This document shows positions 7,988 to 17,019 of a stretch of 57,289 nucleotides of DNA, piece by piece. The notes under the pieces were generated by a model, which saw only the letters and a program-made list of their open reading frames with translations, had not been told where the DNA came from and did no database searches. Source of the stretch: Bacteroidota bacterium (GTDB taxonomy: Bacteria > Bacteroidota > Bacteroidia > 2-12-FULL-35-15); NCBI GenBank assembly GCA_947466965.1, contig CANIFU010000010.1:1-57289 (forward strand), written 5' to 3'. Positions within the stretch are counted from its first letter, which is position 1. Each line of letters opens with the position of its first letter. The position numbers and the translations under genes were made by a program.

Positions 7988-9289
7988 ATGAAACACAATC
8001 TCTGTATATTATTATTTCTCGTTTTTAAGGCAAACACATTTGCACAAAAAGATATTCCTTCTAAAATAAAATACTACATCAATAAAGCAGAAAAATACTT
8101 AGACAAAGAAAAAGCGCTTTCGGGTTATTATTCCATTGACAAGGAAGGGATAAAAATATACAGTTCTCCTCAAGATAAAGCGAATCAGAAAGCGGAATTT
8201 ACGGTAAGTTGGCTCTTATCTGATTACCTGGATGATAAAATACAAAACCATACAACTCAGCAGATGTTTGACATCTATTTCAAAACAGGCATATTTAAAT
8301 TTCCTGAAGGAGAATATCCCGATGCAGTTTATATTAAAAAAAATCCGAATGCTAAAAAGCTGGAAGGAATAAGAATCGCCATTGACCCGGGACATATTGC
8401 AAATGATTTCACAATGGGTGATCTCGAAAAGAAGCACATCATCATCAAAGGCGATAGCATAAACGGAATAAAGGACTCTATTGAAATTGCTGAAGGTATG
8501 TTAACATTCGCAACAGCAAAATTACTGAAAGATAAATTAGAAAAAGAGGGTGCTATTGTATTCTTAACACGAACAGCGGATAAATGCGCTTTTGGAAAAA
8601 CATTTTCTCAATGGAAAAAACATGATTTTAAAAACACCCTTGATAGCCTATTTAAAATCGGGGAACTCAAATCGTCGCAAAAAAAATACTTCTTAAGTAG
8701 CAAAGTAAAAGAAAGAGATATTTTCAGAGTTATTTTTCGCGATTTAGAATTAGCAAAACGGGTAGAATTGATCAACACATTTAAGCCAGACTATACAGTT
8801 ATTATTCATTTCAATGTAGACGAATCAAATTTGGAATGGAAAAAAACAACATCAAAAAACTTTAACATGTGTTTTGTTGCAGGCGCATTTATGAAAAATG
8901 ATTTATCCAATAAGGAAAAACGTTTTGAATTTTTGCGACTACTGGTTTCTGATGATTTAGAAAAATCAATTGCGCTAAGCTCCTTTTTTACCAAGCAATT
9001 TGAATTGGAACTACAAGTACCTATTGCAAAAACAGGTGATGCAAAATACCTGTTGGAAGGCTGCTTACCTTCAGAAGCGGAGGGTGTGTATTGCAGAAAT
9101 TTGCAGCTTCCACGCTATATTCACTCTCCTGTTGTATACGGAGAAACACTCTACCAAGACAACATAAACGAGTGTAAATTATTATATGAAGAAACCGATA
9201 AGACAAAGAACAAACGCATACAGCAGGTTGCAGAAGCCTACTTCAACGGCATCATGAATTTTGCAAACACCATCAAAAAATCTCCATAA
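7988..9289 (+). CDS. N-acetylmuramoyl-L-alanine amidase, Amidase_3 type
   Basis: The start at 7988 gives MKHNLCILLFLVFKANTFAQ, a signal peptide; the frame opens seven codons earlier. The protein (433 residues from this start) carries the Amidase_3 zinc motifs: IRIAIDPGH near 133, a glutamate in IEIAEGM near 168, LTRTAD near 195, and the second histidine in YTVIIHFNVD near 275. It should cleave the amide bond between MurNAc and the stem peptide in the periplasm. The ligand order is conserved, but several inserts make it longer than typical AmiC. The AMIN domain is absent. Confidence 0.8.
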   Translation: MKHNLCILLFLVFKANTFAQKDIPSKIKYYINKAEKYLDKEKALSGYYSIDKEGIKIYSSPQDKANQKAEFTVSWLLSDYLDDKIQNHTTQQMFDIYFKTGIFKFPEGEYPDAVYIKKNPNAKKLEGIRIAIDPGHIANDFTMGDLEKKHIIIKGDSINGIKDSIEIAEGMLTFATAKLLKDKLEKEGAIVFLTRTADKCAFGKTFSQWKKHDFKNTLDSLFKIGELKSSQKKYFLSSKVKERDIFRVIFRDLELAKRVELINTFKPDYTVIIHFNVDESNLEWKKTTSKNFNMCFVAGAFMKNDLSNKEKRFEFLRLLVSDDLEKSIALSSFFTKQFELELQVPIAKTGDAKYLLEGCLPSEAEGVYCRNLQLPRYIHSPVVYGETLYQDNINECKLLYEETDKTKNKRIQQVAEAYFNGIMNFANTIKKSP

Positions 9290-9426
9290 GATCATTGCTA
9301 ACAAAGCAGCGCAATTAGTCAAAATGTTTTGCTAGTTCGAATAAGTTCGCATTCAATTAAATTAATAAAAGGTAGAGGAATAGAAATAAATCAATTAAAA
9401 TCATTCAGATTGCTTCATTATTCAAA

Positions 9427-11961
9427 TCACATCGGATCAACATCAATCTGAACTCTTACCGATTTGTAATCTGAAGAGGATTTAAATTTGACGAGTAATT
9501 CAGCTAGAATTTTTTTCACTTGAACAACGGAAGCATCGCGTTCAATCTTCAATAAAATATTTTTATGAAATAAATTACGAACACGAGAAACCAAAGGAAA
9601 CTCAGGACCCAAGACACGTTTTGCGAAATGTTTTTTTAAAGCATCCGCAAGATATTTAGAAGAAGCATTGACCATATCCACATCTTTGTGAATAACAGTT
9701 ACCTCGATCAAACGGAAATAAGGCGGATAATTAAAGTTTTTTCTGTCCATCAACTGATTGGTATACATCGAAGCAAAATCATTCGCGATCACCTCCTGGA
9801 TAATACTGTGATCAGGATTTTGCGTCTGAATAATTACTTTACCGCGTTTACTTTTTCTTCCCGCTCTTCCAGAAACCTGTGCCATCAATTGAAAACTACG
9901 TTCGAAAGATCTGAAGTCGGGGAAATTTAGCATACTGTCTGCGTTCAATATACCTACCATACTTACATTATCAAAATCGAGTCCTTTCGTAACCATTTGT
10001 GTTCCTACTAAAATATCAATATTTCCTTCTTCAAAATCCTGAATAATATGCTGATGCGCAAATTTACTTCGCGTTGTATCGAGATCCATACGGGAGATCC
10101 TCGCCTTTGGATAGAAAATAGACAATTCTTCTTCGATCTTTTCGGTCCCAAAACCCTTCATTTTCAAATCTGTATCGCCGCATGCAGCGCATTTTGTGGG
10201 AGGTTTAATTGAATAACCACAATAATGACAACGTAATTGATTGCTTACTTTATGATACGTTAAACTCACATCACAATTGGCGCATTGTGGAATCCAGGCA
10301 CACATATTACATTCGAGCTGCGGAGCAAAGCCTCTTCTATTTTGAAATAAAATCACTTGCTCTTTTTTATCAAGTGCTAAGTTTATTGTATCCAATAGCA
10401 AAGGAGAAAAATGGGACTTCATTTGTTTTTTCCGGGTTGCTTCTTTTACATCAGCAATCAATATTTCCGGCATCTGAACACCACCAAATCGTTTTGTCAA
10501 TTCAGCAAAACCGTATTTCCCATCTTGCGCATTATAATAACTTTCGATACATGGAGTAGCAGAACCTAATAAAGTTTTTGCTTTGTGAATATGGGCGAGA
10601 TAAATTGCAGCATCTCTAGCGTTATATCGGGGTGAAGGATCGTATTGTTTATATGAAGTATCATGCTCTTCATCCACAATCACCAATCCTAAATTACTAA
10701 ATGGTAAAAACAAAGCAGAACGTGCACCAATGACAAGCTTAAATGTTGAAGCATTCGTTGTTGTTTTATCATTATTGAATGTTGATCCTAAAACATTATT
10801 CCACACCTCCACCCGTTCATTTTCATTGAATTTACTATGATAAACACCAACCATATCACCAAAATATTTGCGCAAACGATTTATAATTTGGGTCGTTAGC
10901 GCTATTTCAGGAAGAAGATATAACACCTGTTTACCTTCAGCAATAGTTTGTTCAATAAGCTTTACATAAATTTCTGTTTTGCCAGAAGACGTAACACCAT
11001 GCAACAAGACCACTTCTTTTACAGGCTGAGCAATTGTATTTGAGATCCAACCGAACTGAGCATTTATTGAATCTAATATTGTTTGTTGCTCCTCATTTAG
11101 ATTAGAAATTTTATTTTCATTTTCAAAACTCGCTAACCGTCCTACTTCACGTTCATATAATTCAAACACATTTTTTTTTATCAGCGATTTCAAAGCGGCC
11201 TCAGCACCTTCAACAACTTTTAAAATATCCGATTTTCGAACTTCAACTCGTTCTTTTGAATAACGTTTTGAAAGCGTGATGAATGTCATTACAACATCCA
11301 ATTGTTTGGGTGCTTTTTTTTCTAAAGCAACAAAAAATGATTTTAAATTTTCTTCCTCATCAGCAAACTCAGTAATACGAACAAAACTTTCTATTTTGGG
11401 TTTAAACTTTTCCTTCAGTTCTTCCTGAATAAGAACAAGTCCTTTTTCGATAAGTGATTTTATAATCGGATAAACAATTTTCTGTTCGATAATTTCGGAC
11501 ACATCATTTAGCGTTAATACGTGACGAATTTCTAATGCGTCAAGTATTAAAAACTCTTTATCAGTGAGTTCTGTTTTTAAAAGACGTTCTTTATAGGTTT
11601 GATTTAAAATAACTTTTGTTTCACTCGATAAACGCAAGCCACCGGGTAAAGCAGCTACCATCACATCGCCTATATTACACATATAATATCCGCAGAGCCA
11701 ATCCCACAATTCAAATTGTTTTTGATTTACAATCGGATGATCATCAAGAATCGAATCGATATATTTTGCAACATATTGTTTGGGAGGAATTTCATGTATT
11801 CGTCTAACAAGAGCAGAATACAATTTACCTTTTCCGAACTGAACGACCACACGTTTACCAATTGAAATGTATTCTGCCCATTCAAAAGGTATACGGTAGG
11901 TATACAAATTGGGAACAGAAAGGGGTAAAATTACATCAACAAAATAGGTGGCGCGACTCAT
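9427..11961 (-). CDS. priA: Primosomal replication-restart helicase PriA
   Basis: The 844-residue protein matches full-length PriA. The N-terminal DNA-binding region starts YFVDVILPLSVPNLYTYRIP. The helicase core has Walker A in LLHGVTSSGKTEIY near residue 327 and DEEHD near 433. Eight cysteines form two zinc sites between about residues 548 and 592 (CNMCAW, CANC, CHYC, CAACGD). Helicase motifs near 670-715 include VGTQMVTKGLDF and QVSGRAGR. PriA reloads the replisome at collapsed forks. It is the last gene of a minus-strand group with the THUMP methyltransferase, pfkA and the YdcF-like gene. Confidence 0.97.
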   Translation of the reverse strand: MSRATYFVDVILPLSVPNLYTYRIPFEWAEYISIGKRVVVQFGKGKLYSALVRRIHEIPPKQYVAKYIDSILDDHPIVNQKQFELWDWLCGYYMCNIGDVMVAALPGGLRLSSETKVILNQTYKERLLKTELTDKEFLILDALEIRHVLTLNDVSEIIEQKIVYPIIKSLIEKGLVLIQEELKEKFKPKIESFVRITEFADEEENLKSFFVALEKKAPKQLDVVMTFITLSKRYSKERVEVRKSDILKVVEGAEAALKSLIKKNVFELYEREVGRLASFENENKISNLNEEQQTILDSINAQFGWISNTIAQPVKEVVLLHGVTSSGKTEIYVKLIEQTIAEGKQVLYLLPEIALTTQIINRLRKYFGDMVGVYHSKFNENERVEVWNNVLGSTFNNDKTTTNASTFKLVIGARSALFLPFSNLGLVIVDEEHDTSYKQYDPSPRYNARDAAIYLAHIHKAKTLLGSATPCIESYYNAQDGKYGFAELTKRFGGVQMPEILIADVKEATRKKQMKSHFSPLLLDTINLALDKKEQVILFQNRRGFAPQLECNMCAWIPQCANCDVSLTYHKVSNQLRCHYCGYSIKPPTKCAACGDTDLKMKGFGTEKIEEELSIFYPKARISRMDLDTTRSKFAHQHIIQDFEEGNIDILVGTQMVTKGLDFDNVSMVGILNADSMLNFPDFRSFERSFQLMAQVSGRAGRKSKRGKVIIQTQNPDHSIIQEVIANDFASMYTNQLMDRKNFNYPPYFRLIEVTVIHKDVDMVNASSKYLADALKKHFAKRVLGPEFPLVSRVRNLFHKNILLKIERDASVVQVKKILAELLVKFKSSSDYKSVRVQIDVDPM

Positions 11962-12116
11962 TGAACAAATATACGCACAAAGTTTATGGCTTCACTTGAA
12001 ATATAAAAAATGGTTTTAAAAAAAAATATTCCTCTCACATAGCAAGAGATAGGAGCATGGATTTAAAAAAATGACAATAGAAAAGGGAGGGTAATAAATT
12101 ATTATTATTTAAATTT

Positions 12117-12773
12117 CTACTCTTTTTCAAATTCAATATTTTTACCCATTGTACCTCTTCTTCTATAACGTTTGGTTTGGGTTTCCGTAATCGATTTAAA
12201 ATTTTCAACTTTCGCAGAACTCGCATCAATTTTAGGAAAAACATCATCTATCTTTGAGAGTGTATCCAACACCATTGGAATATGTACAATTGGCAATTTG
12301 AATCGGATCCGGGAAAAACGCATCAGTAAATTAGATTGAAAAGGATCGGAAGCAATTGCAATTTTTGTGAAGCCCATTTTCTTAGCCAAATGATACGAAT
12401 AATAAATATTTTCAGTGCTATGTTCTGCTTTGTCTTCGATAATTATATTTCCCTTCGGAGTACCAAGTGCTTCGGCATATAAAGCCATTACTTTAGCTTC
12501 AACATAAGGTGTGTAAACTGCCGCTCCAGAAAAGATAATATTTTTGGTAATCCCTTTTTTAAAAAGATAATTCGCCCAGATTACTCGTCCTTTCATCGCA
12601 TTTGACCATTCTGCTCCATCATAAGGGCAACCAGGAACAATTACAACATCGTAAGGTTGATTATTTACTGCTCTTTTGAATAGCTTCGCAGGCAGTGGTC
12701 GAAACAAAGCGCAACTAATGAAAAGCGTTGAAGCTAGAAAAAGAAAAAAAATGTGATTAAATATGGTTTTCAT
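12117..12773 (-). CDS. YdcF/ElyC-like DUF218 membrane-associated protein
   Basis: The 218-residue product begins with a hydrophobic signal or anchor (MKTIFNHIFFLFLASTLFISCALF, with a lipobox-like Ser-Cys). The DUF218 core follows: DVVIVPGCPYDG near residue 43, RVIWANYLFKKGITKNIIFSGAAVYTPYVEAKVM near 64, EDKAEHSTENIYYSY near 112 and IASDPFQSNLLMRFSR near 139. DUF218 proteins of the SanA/ElyC type act in envelope integrity in enterobacteria; the exact reaction is not established. The C-terminal 30 residues are Lys/Arg-rich. Confidence 0.8.
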   Translation of the reverse strand: MKTIFNHIFFLFLASTLFISCALFRPLPAKLFKRAVNNQPYDVVIVPGCPYDGAEWSNAMKGRVIWANYLFKKGITKNIIFSGAAVYTPYVEAKVMALYAEALGTPKGNIIIEDKAEHSTENIYYSYHLAKKMGFTKIAIASDPFQSNLLMRFSRIRFKLPIVHIPMVLDTLSKIDDVFPKIDASSAKVENFKSITETQTKRYRRRGTMGKNIEFEKE

Positions 12774-12846
12774 TTTCTCTTTTTAATGGTTTAACTAATT
12801 CAGTCAAATTATAACAAGAAAAATATAATTTTGTTTATACCGCGAA

Positions 12847-13815
12847 TTACAAAGATAAAATATCGACCATCCGCATCAGATCAGGATTGAGCTCCTGTAT
12901 ATGTTTTACGGCATTCTCGAAAGGAGTATACTTAATATTTTTATCAACGATACCAATCATACTATTTTTTTCGCCATTCATTAAAGCTTCCACAGCAGCA
13001 AATCCCATTCTGCTGCTATTTACTCGATCCATCGCGGAAGGGTTTCCTCCGCGTTGAATATGTCCGAGAATTGTTACACGTGTATCGTATTCGGGTAGCC
13101 GTTTTTTTACTTTTTCAGCAATTGCAAATGCGCCTCCGGCTTCATCACCTTCAGCAACAATAATTATTTTCGAAGATTTATTTTTTCGTCCGTTTTCCAA
13201 TCTCTTTATTAAATCTTCTATGTCCGTTTTTGTTTCCGGCATCAAAATACTTTCTGCTCCCACTCCAATTCCTGCACGCAAAGCAATCAATCCGGCATCA
13301 CGGCCCATCACCTCCACAAAAAATAAACGATCATGACTTTCTGCTGTATCTCTGATTTTATCAACTGCCTCAACAACGGTATTGATGGCTGTATCGTAAC
13401 CAATGGTGAAATCGGTTCCCACCAAATCATTATCGATTGTTCCGGGACAACCAACGAAAGGAATTTTACACATTTTACTGAATTCCAAGGCGCCTTTAAA
13501 AGTGCCATCTCCACCAATTGCTACAACACCATCAATGCCATGTTTAAGCAAATTTACCATCGCCTTTTTTTGCCCTTCCAGCGTCATAAACTCTTTACTT
13601 CTAGCCGTTTTCAAAATAGTACCACCTCGGTGAATAATATTTGCAACAGAGGACGCATCCATTTCAATGAATTCATCCTTGATCATTCCATCATAGCCAT
13701 GAACAATTCCGACAACGTCAATTTTATGAAAAATGGCTGTCCGAACCACTGCTCGCAAACAAGCATTCATACCGGGCGAATCGCCACCTGAAGTAAAAAC
13801 AGCTATTTTTTTCAT
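12847..13815 (-). CDS. pfkA: ATP-dependent 6-phosphofructokinase
   Basis: The 322-residue enzyme phosphorylates fructose 6-phosphate to the 1,6-bisphosphate in glycolysis. It shows VFTSGGDSPGMNACLR at the N-terminus, AIGGDGTFKGA near residue 99, PGTIDNDLVGTDFTIG near 122, VEVMGRDAGL near 166 and GHIQRGGNPSAMDR near 248. The glycine after GGD and the glycine before TIDND are the residues diagnostic of ATP-dependent rather than pyrophosphate-dependent enzymes. It lies between the THUMP methyltransferase and the YdcF-like gene on the same strand. Confidence 0.97.
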   Translation of the reverse strand: MKKIAVFTSGGDSPGMNACLRAVVRTAIFHKIDVVGIVHGYDGMIKDEFIEMDASSVANIIHRGGTILKTARSKEFMTLEGQKKAMVNLLKHGIDGVVAIGGDGTFKGALEFSKMCKIPFVGCPGTIDNDLVGTDFTIGYDTAINTVVEAVDKIRDTAESHDRLFFVEVMGRDAGLIALRAGIGVGAESILMPETKTDIEDLIKRLENGRKNKSSKIIIVAEGDEAGGAFAIAEKVKKRLPEYDTRVTILGHIQRGGNPSAMDRVNSSRMGFAAVEALMNGEKNSMIGIVDKNIKYTPFENAVKHIQELNPDLMRMVDILSL

Positions 13816-13894
13816 CGTATAATAAAATCAGAGCACAGAATATAAAAGGTATTGAATACAAATTCAATGATTTGCATCTAACAATTTAATAGCA

Positions 13895-15082
13895 TTAATC
13901 TAATTTAGAAACAGACGCTTCGCCTCTATCTCGGCCTTCCAACTTATGAATTTTTTTTGTTCCCTGATACATTTCAAATTTCATAAAACGGCATTCCAAC
14001 TGACCATTATACAATTGAATTTTCCGGGAAGGACGAAGTCCAACATGTTTAAAAGCCTCCATATTAGAACTAAGGATCCAGCAATCGTATCCGGAGAAAT
14101 TTTTCTTGAACGTGTCCCCCATCATTTTATATAATTCCTCAATATTATCTTTTACCATGCGCTCTCCATAGGGAGGATTAATAATGACTACACCTCTTCC
14201 GGGGGGAACTTCAAAATCTTTCATATCACAATTTTTAATGGAAACAATGTCATCTACCTTTGCATTTTTAATATTTTCTTTCGCTTTTTTAGCAACATTG
14301 GGTGACAACTCACCACCAAGAATTTTTTGTTCATGATTCGTAATTTTATTAACGGCAGCATCAAAAATTGTATTCCATAGTTCCTCGTCGAAGGGCATAA
14401 ATTTTTCCCATCGTTCAAAACCAAAATCTTCACGGTAATAACCTGGAGGAATATTGTTTGCAATTAAAGCCGCTTCAATTAAGATTGTACCAGAGCCACA
14501 CATTGGATCAATAAAGTTTGTTCTCTTATCCCAACCTGTTAATAAAATCAAACCGGCAGCCAATACCTCGTTAATAGGAGCCAAATTGGTTTTGTCGCGG
14601 TAACCTCTTTTGTGCAAAGATTCACCCGAACTATCAAGGGCTATTGTACAAACATCATTATGAATATGAAGATTGATTCTGATAGTGGGTTTATCCAGAT
14701 CAACAGAAGGCCTTGCATCATATTTAAGCCGAAACTGATCAACGATAGCATCTTTCGCTTTTTGGGAAATATATTGAGAATGCGTAAACAAATCTGTACT
14801 TAATACAGTATCGATAGCAATCGTATCGGTAACGTTTATATAATCTTCCCAATTAATTAGCTGAATAGCAGCATACAAGGATTTTTCATCGGTTACTTTA
14901 AATGTTTTAAAAGGAACCAAAATACGAAGGGCCGTCCGCAAACATAAGTTCGCTTTATACATAAACCCCTGATCGCCAGTAAAACTAACTGCACGGTTAT
15001 GAATTTCTACATTTTTTGCACCTAACCTTTGTAATTCCAAGGACAAAAGATCCTCCAAGCCAAAAATGGTTTTGGCAATCAT
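13895..15082 (-). CDS. THUMP-domain class I RNA methyltransferase (RlmL N-half/YpsC-like)
   Basis: I chose the start at 15082, giving MIAKTIFGLEDLLSLELQRLGA, the usual beginning of this family; the open frame extends 35 codons further with no homologous-looking sequence. A THUMP RNA-binding domain occupies roughly residues 40-160. The methyltransferase domain has LTGWDKRTNFIDPMCGSGTILIEAAL near 180-206 and the catalytic INPPYGERM near 300. It should methylate the exocyclic N2 of a guanine in 23S rRNA, as YpsC/RlmL-type enzymes do; the position is not determined. The second methyltransferase half of E. coli RlmL is absent. Confidence 0.9.
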   Translation of the reverse strand: MIAKTIFGLEDLLSLELQRLGAKNVEIHNRAVSFTGDQGFMYKANLCLRTALRILVPFKTFKVTDEKSLYAAIQLINWEDYINVTDTIAIDTVLSTDLFTHSQYISQKAKDAIVDQFRLKYDARPSVDLDKPTIRINLHIHNDVCTIALDSSGESLHKRGYRDKTNLAPINEVLAAGLILLTGWDKRTNFIDPMCGSGTILIEAALIANNIPPGYYREDFGFERWEKFMPFDEELWNTIFDAAVNKITNHEQKILGGELSPNVAKKAKENIKNAKVDDIVSIKNCDMKDFEVPPGRGVVIINPPYGERMVKDNIEELYKMMGDTFKKNFSGYDCWILSSNMEAFKHVGLRPSRKIQLYNGQLECRFMKFEMYQGTKKIHKLEGRDRGEASVSKLD

Positions 15083-15553
15083 TTTTATATCATTCTCGTT
15101 CTTCACTTTGTTGAGTTTTTGTTGCAAAGATAGAAATAATACCTGCGCCAAAGCAGACCAAATAGATAGAACGAATAGCTTCCTCAAAACACCTATCTAA
15201 AATAAAAACGAAACCTTCAGATTGAATTTTTCAGAAATACTGCCGTTTTAAACTACAGTTTAGAAATGAGACGAACGATTTTCTGAATTAATAAAAAATG
15301 TAACTATTTTAAAGAAAAAAGAGCATTGAATTTTAAACAACAAAAACAATATAAAATACTATATATCATCCTGTAAAAATGTTTTAAAGTATTGAATTTA
15401 CTAAATAATAAAGAAAGAAAAAAAAAAAACTAAATTGAAGTAAATTTATACAACTTTAAAAAAATAAAAATATAGTGCTGAATAGTTTGATTTATTATAT
15501 AAAGTGTTATTTTTGAGCATTAATTAAGAAACATCAAAAAACCCATATTTGAA
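15083..15553 (+). other. Intergenic region, mostly A/T-rich
   Basis: This 471-base divergent gap holds the unused upstream part of the minus-strand frame (15083-15187), then very A/T-rich sequence with an A run at 15419-15430. The only recognisable signal is the predicted promoter at 15486-15515. I see no RNA gene or convincing small reading frame. Confidence 0.5.
15486..15515 (+). promoter_or_regulatory. Predicted Bacteroidota promoter for lipoprotein-exporter group
   Basis: TTTG at 15486-15489 and TATTTTTG at 15508-15515 (consensus TAnnTTTG) are 18 bases apart, the best full -33/-7 match in the window. The start codon is 38 bases downstream of the -7 element. Confidence 0.6.
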
Positions 15554-16450
15554 ATGAGATTAAAATCTATCACATTTAGAGTAGCATTTTTATTCTTATC
15601 AGCTACAGCTTTACTTTCGGCAGGTTGCGGAAACGGAGAAACTTCAGATTCGGAGGAATTACTTCCGGTTGACAGTACACAAACTACTATTTTGAATGTT
15701 AACGGTGAGATTTTCAGTATCCCCTCACCTATTCAAACAGCATTCCTAATTAAAGGAAGTGGCGCATCCTATAGCAAGGAAATTCTTAACCCATCCAATA
15801 AATCATCAGAATATGCTACAAACTTTTCAAAAGCCTTGAATTTAGGGATTTACGGAGCAGATTTAGGGTATGTAACGATTTATGATCAAAACCAGGATGC
15901 GATTGGATATTTAAATTCTGCTAAGAAATTAGCTGATGAATTAGGCGTTTCTGGAGCATTTGACGCCAATACCATTGAACGTTTTGCAAAAAATTTGGGA
16001 AACAAAGATTCTATGTTGGTTTTAGTGGGTGTTGCTTTTCGTTCAAGTGATGCATATCTAAAGAACAACGACCGAAGCGATGTAAGCGGTTTGGTATTAG
16101 CTGGTGGCTGGTTAGAAAGTTTATACTTTGCAACAAATGTATACAAAACAAAAGCAAACGAAGATATAAAACGAAGAATTGCTGAGCAAAAAACTTCTTT
16201 ACAAAGTTTAATCAAATTGCTTACTCAATTTTACAGCCAACCGGAGTATACTGAATTAATAGACAACCTAAAAGATCTTTCAACTGTTTTTGAAGGTGTT
16301 GAATTCAAATACACCTATGAAAAACCTTCGACCGATGTTGAAAAGAAAATAACAACAATCAACAGCAAATCGTCAGTGAAAATTACTCCAGAACAAATAG
16401 ATTCTATTACTCAAAAGGTGAAATCAATCAGAAGTCAAATTGTAGGTTAA
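15554..16450 (+). CDS. Lipoprotein of unknown function
   Basis: The 298-residue product has a lipoprotein signal peptide: a basic N-terminus, a hydrophobic stretch, then LLSAGCGNGE. The acidic linker DSEELLPVDS follows. The mature protein appears largely alpha-helical, including LGVSGAFDANTIERFAKNL and a long charged helix near the end. I recognise no domain. It heads a plus-strand run with the small secreted protein (49 bases downstream) and the TerB-ABC exporter, and has a good predicted promoter. Family members in other Bacteroidota are likely but unnamed. Confidence 0.7.
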   Translation: MRLKSITFRVAFLFLSATALLSAGCGNGETSDSEELLPVDSTQTTILNVNGEIFSIPSPIQTAFLIKGSGASYSKEILNPSNKSSEYATNFSKALNLGIYGADLGYVTIYDQNQDAIGYLNSAKKLADELGVSGAFDANTIERFAKNLGNKDSMLVLVGVAFRSSDAYLKNNDRSDVSGLVLAGGWLESLYFATNVYKTKANEDIKRRIAEQKTSLQSLIKLLTQFYSQPEYTELIDNLKDLSTVFEGVEFKYTYEKPSTDVEKKITTINSKSSVKITPEQIDSITQKVKSIRSQIVG

Positions 16451-16499
16451 TTTCGGTCCGCTAAGTGCTCAATCGTTACATAAAAAATTTATAACAGAA

Positions 16500-16934
16500 A
16501 TGAAAAAGGGAATTTTAAAATTAGTGTTCGTTATTGTAGGATTCATTACAATAAACAGTGCAGCAGCGCAAATTGCGGATACCGTTGCTTCTCAATGTGC
16601 AAAAAACTTAGAGAATATATTTATTTCTGACGGACAACAATATCGTGCATTATTGATGAACGCCGATGAAACAGCAGAGTTTCATACAACACTTTATGGT
16701 GGTACTGTATATAGAATCGCTGCTTGTAGCGGTCTATCGGATGGGAACCTGATTTTTTCTGTATACGATTCAGAGAGAAATCTTTTGTTTACAAACAGTG
16801 AATTTAAAAATGCTCCATATTGGGATTTCAAAATTACTAATACACTTGATTGTTTAATTGAAGCGAAATTGAGCGGAAGTGCTCAAGGTTCAGGAAGAGC
16901 AGTTTTACTGATCGGATTTAAGCAACAAAAATAA
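16500..16934 (+). CDS. Small secreted protein of unknown function
   Basis: A signal peptide (MKKGILKLVFVIVGFITINSAAAQ) precedes about 120 mature residues that look beta-rich: YRALLMNADETAEFHTTLYGGTVYRIAACSG, then NLIFSVYDSERNLLFTNSEF and a C-terminal SGRAVLLIGFKQQK. The pattern resembles a small jelly-roll, pre-peptidase-like (PPC) module, but the match is loose. The gene follows the lipoprotein gene by 49 bases and ends in a strong terminator, so these two probably form the transcription unit. Confidence 0.65.
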   Translation: MKKGILKLVFVIVGFITINSAAAQIADTVASQCAKNLENIFISDGQQYRALLMNADETAEFHTTLYGGTVYRIAACSGLSDGNLIFSVYDSERNLLFTNSEFKNAPYWDFKITNTLDCLIEAKLSGSAQGSGRAVLLIGFKQQK

Positions 16935-16953
16935 TATCGAGTAACAACCTTAT

Positions 16954-16992
16954 AAAAAAGGCATTAATTACTCCGGTATTAATGTCTTTTTT
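16954..16992 (+). terminator. Rho-independent terminator after small secreted protein
   Basis: A 9-bp stem (16960-16968 with 16978-16986) is extended by an A run on the left and a T run on the right. It lies between the secreted-protein stop and the exporter start at 17020, so the exporter may have its own promoter or depend on read-through. Confidence 0.85.
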
Positions 16993-17019
16993 TTTCATAA
17001 ACTATATTTTTATCCACCA

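Noticed and set aside
8216-8437. 73-codon frame antisense to the amidase gene
   Set aside because: Shadow of the conserved amidase coding sequence.
12035-12247. 70-codon minus-strand frame overlapping the end of the YdcF-like gene
   Set aside because: It overlaps the conserved DUF218 gene in another frame, its composition is Lys/Asn-rich without domain features, and it has no promoter or plausible start context.
15083-15187. 35-codon N-terminal extension of the THUMP methyltransferase
   Set aside because: It looks hydrophobic but unlike any targeting signal expected for an rRNA methyltransferase; the family start pattern begins at 15082.
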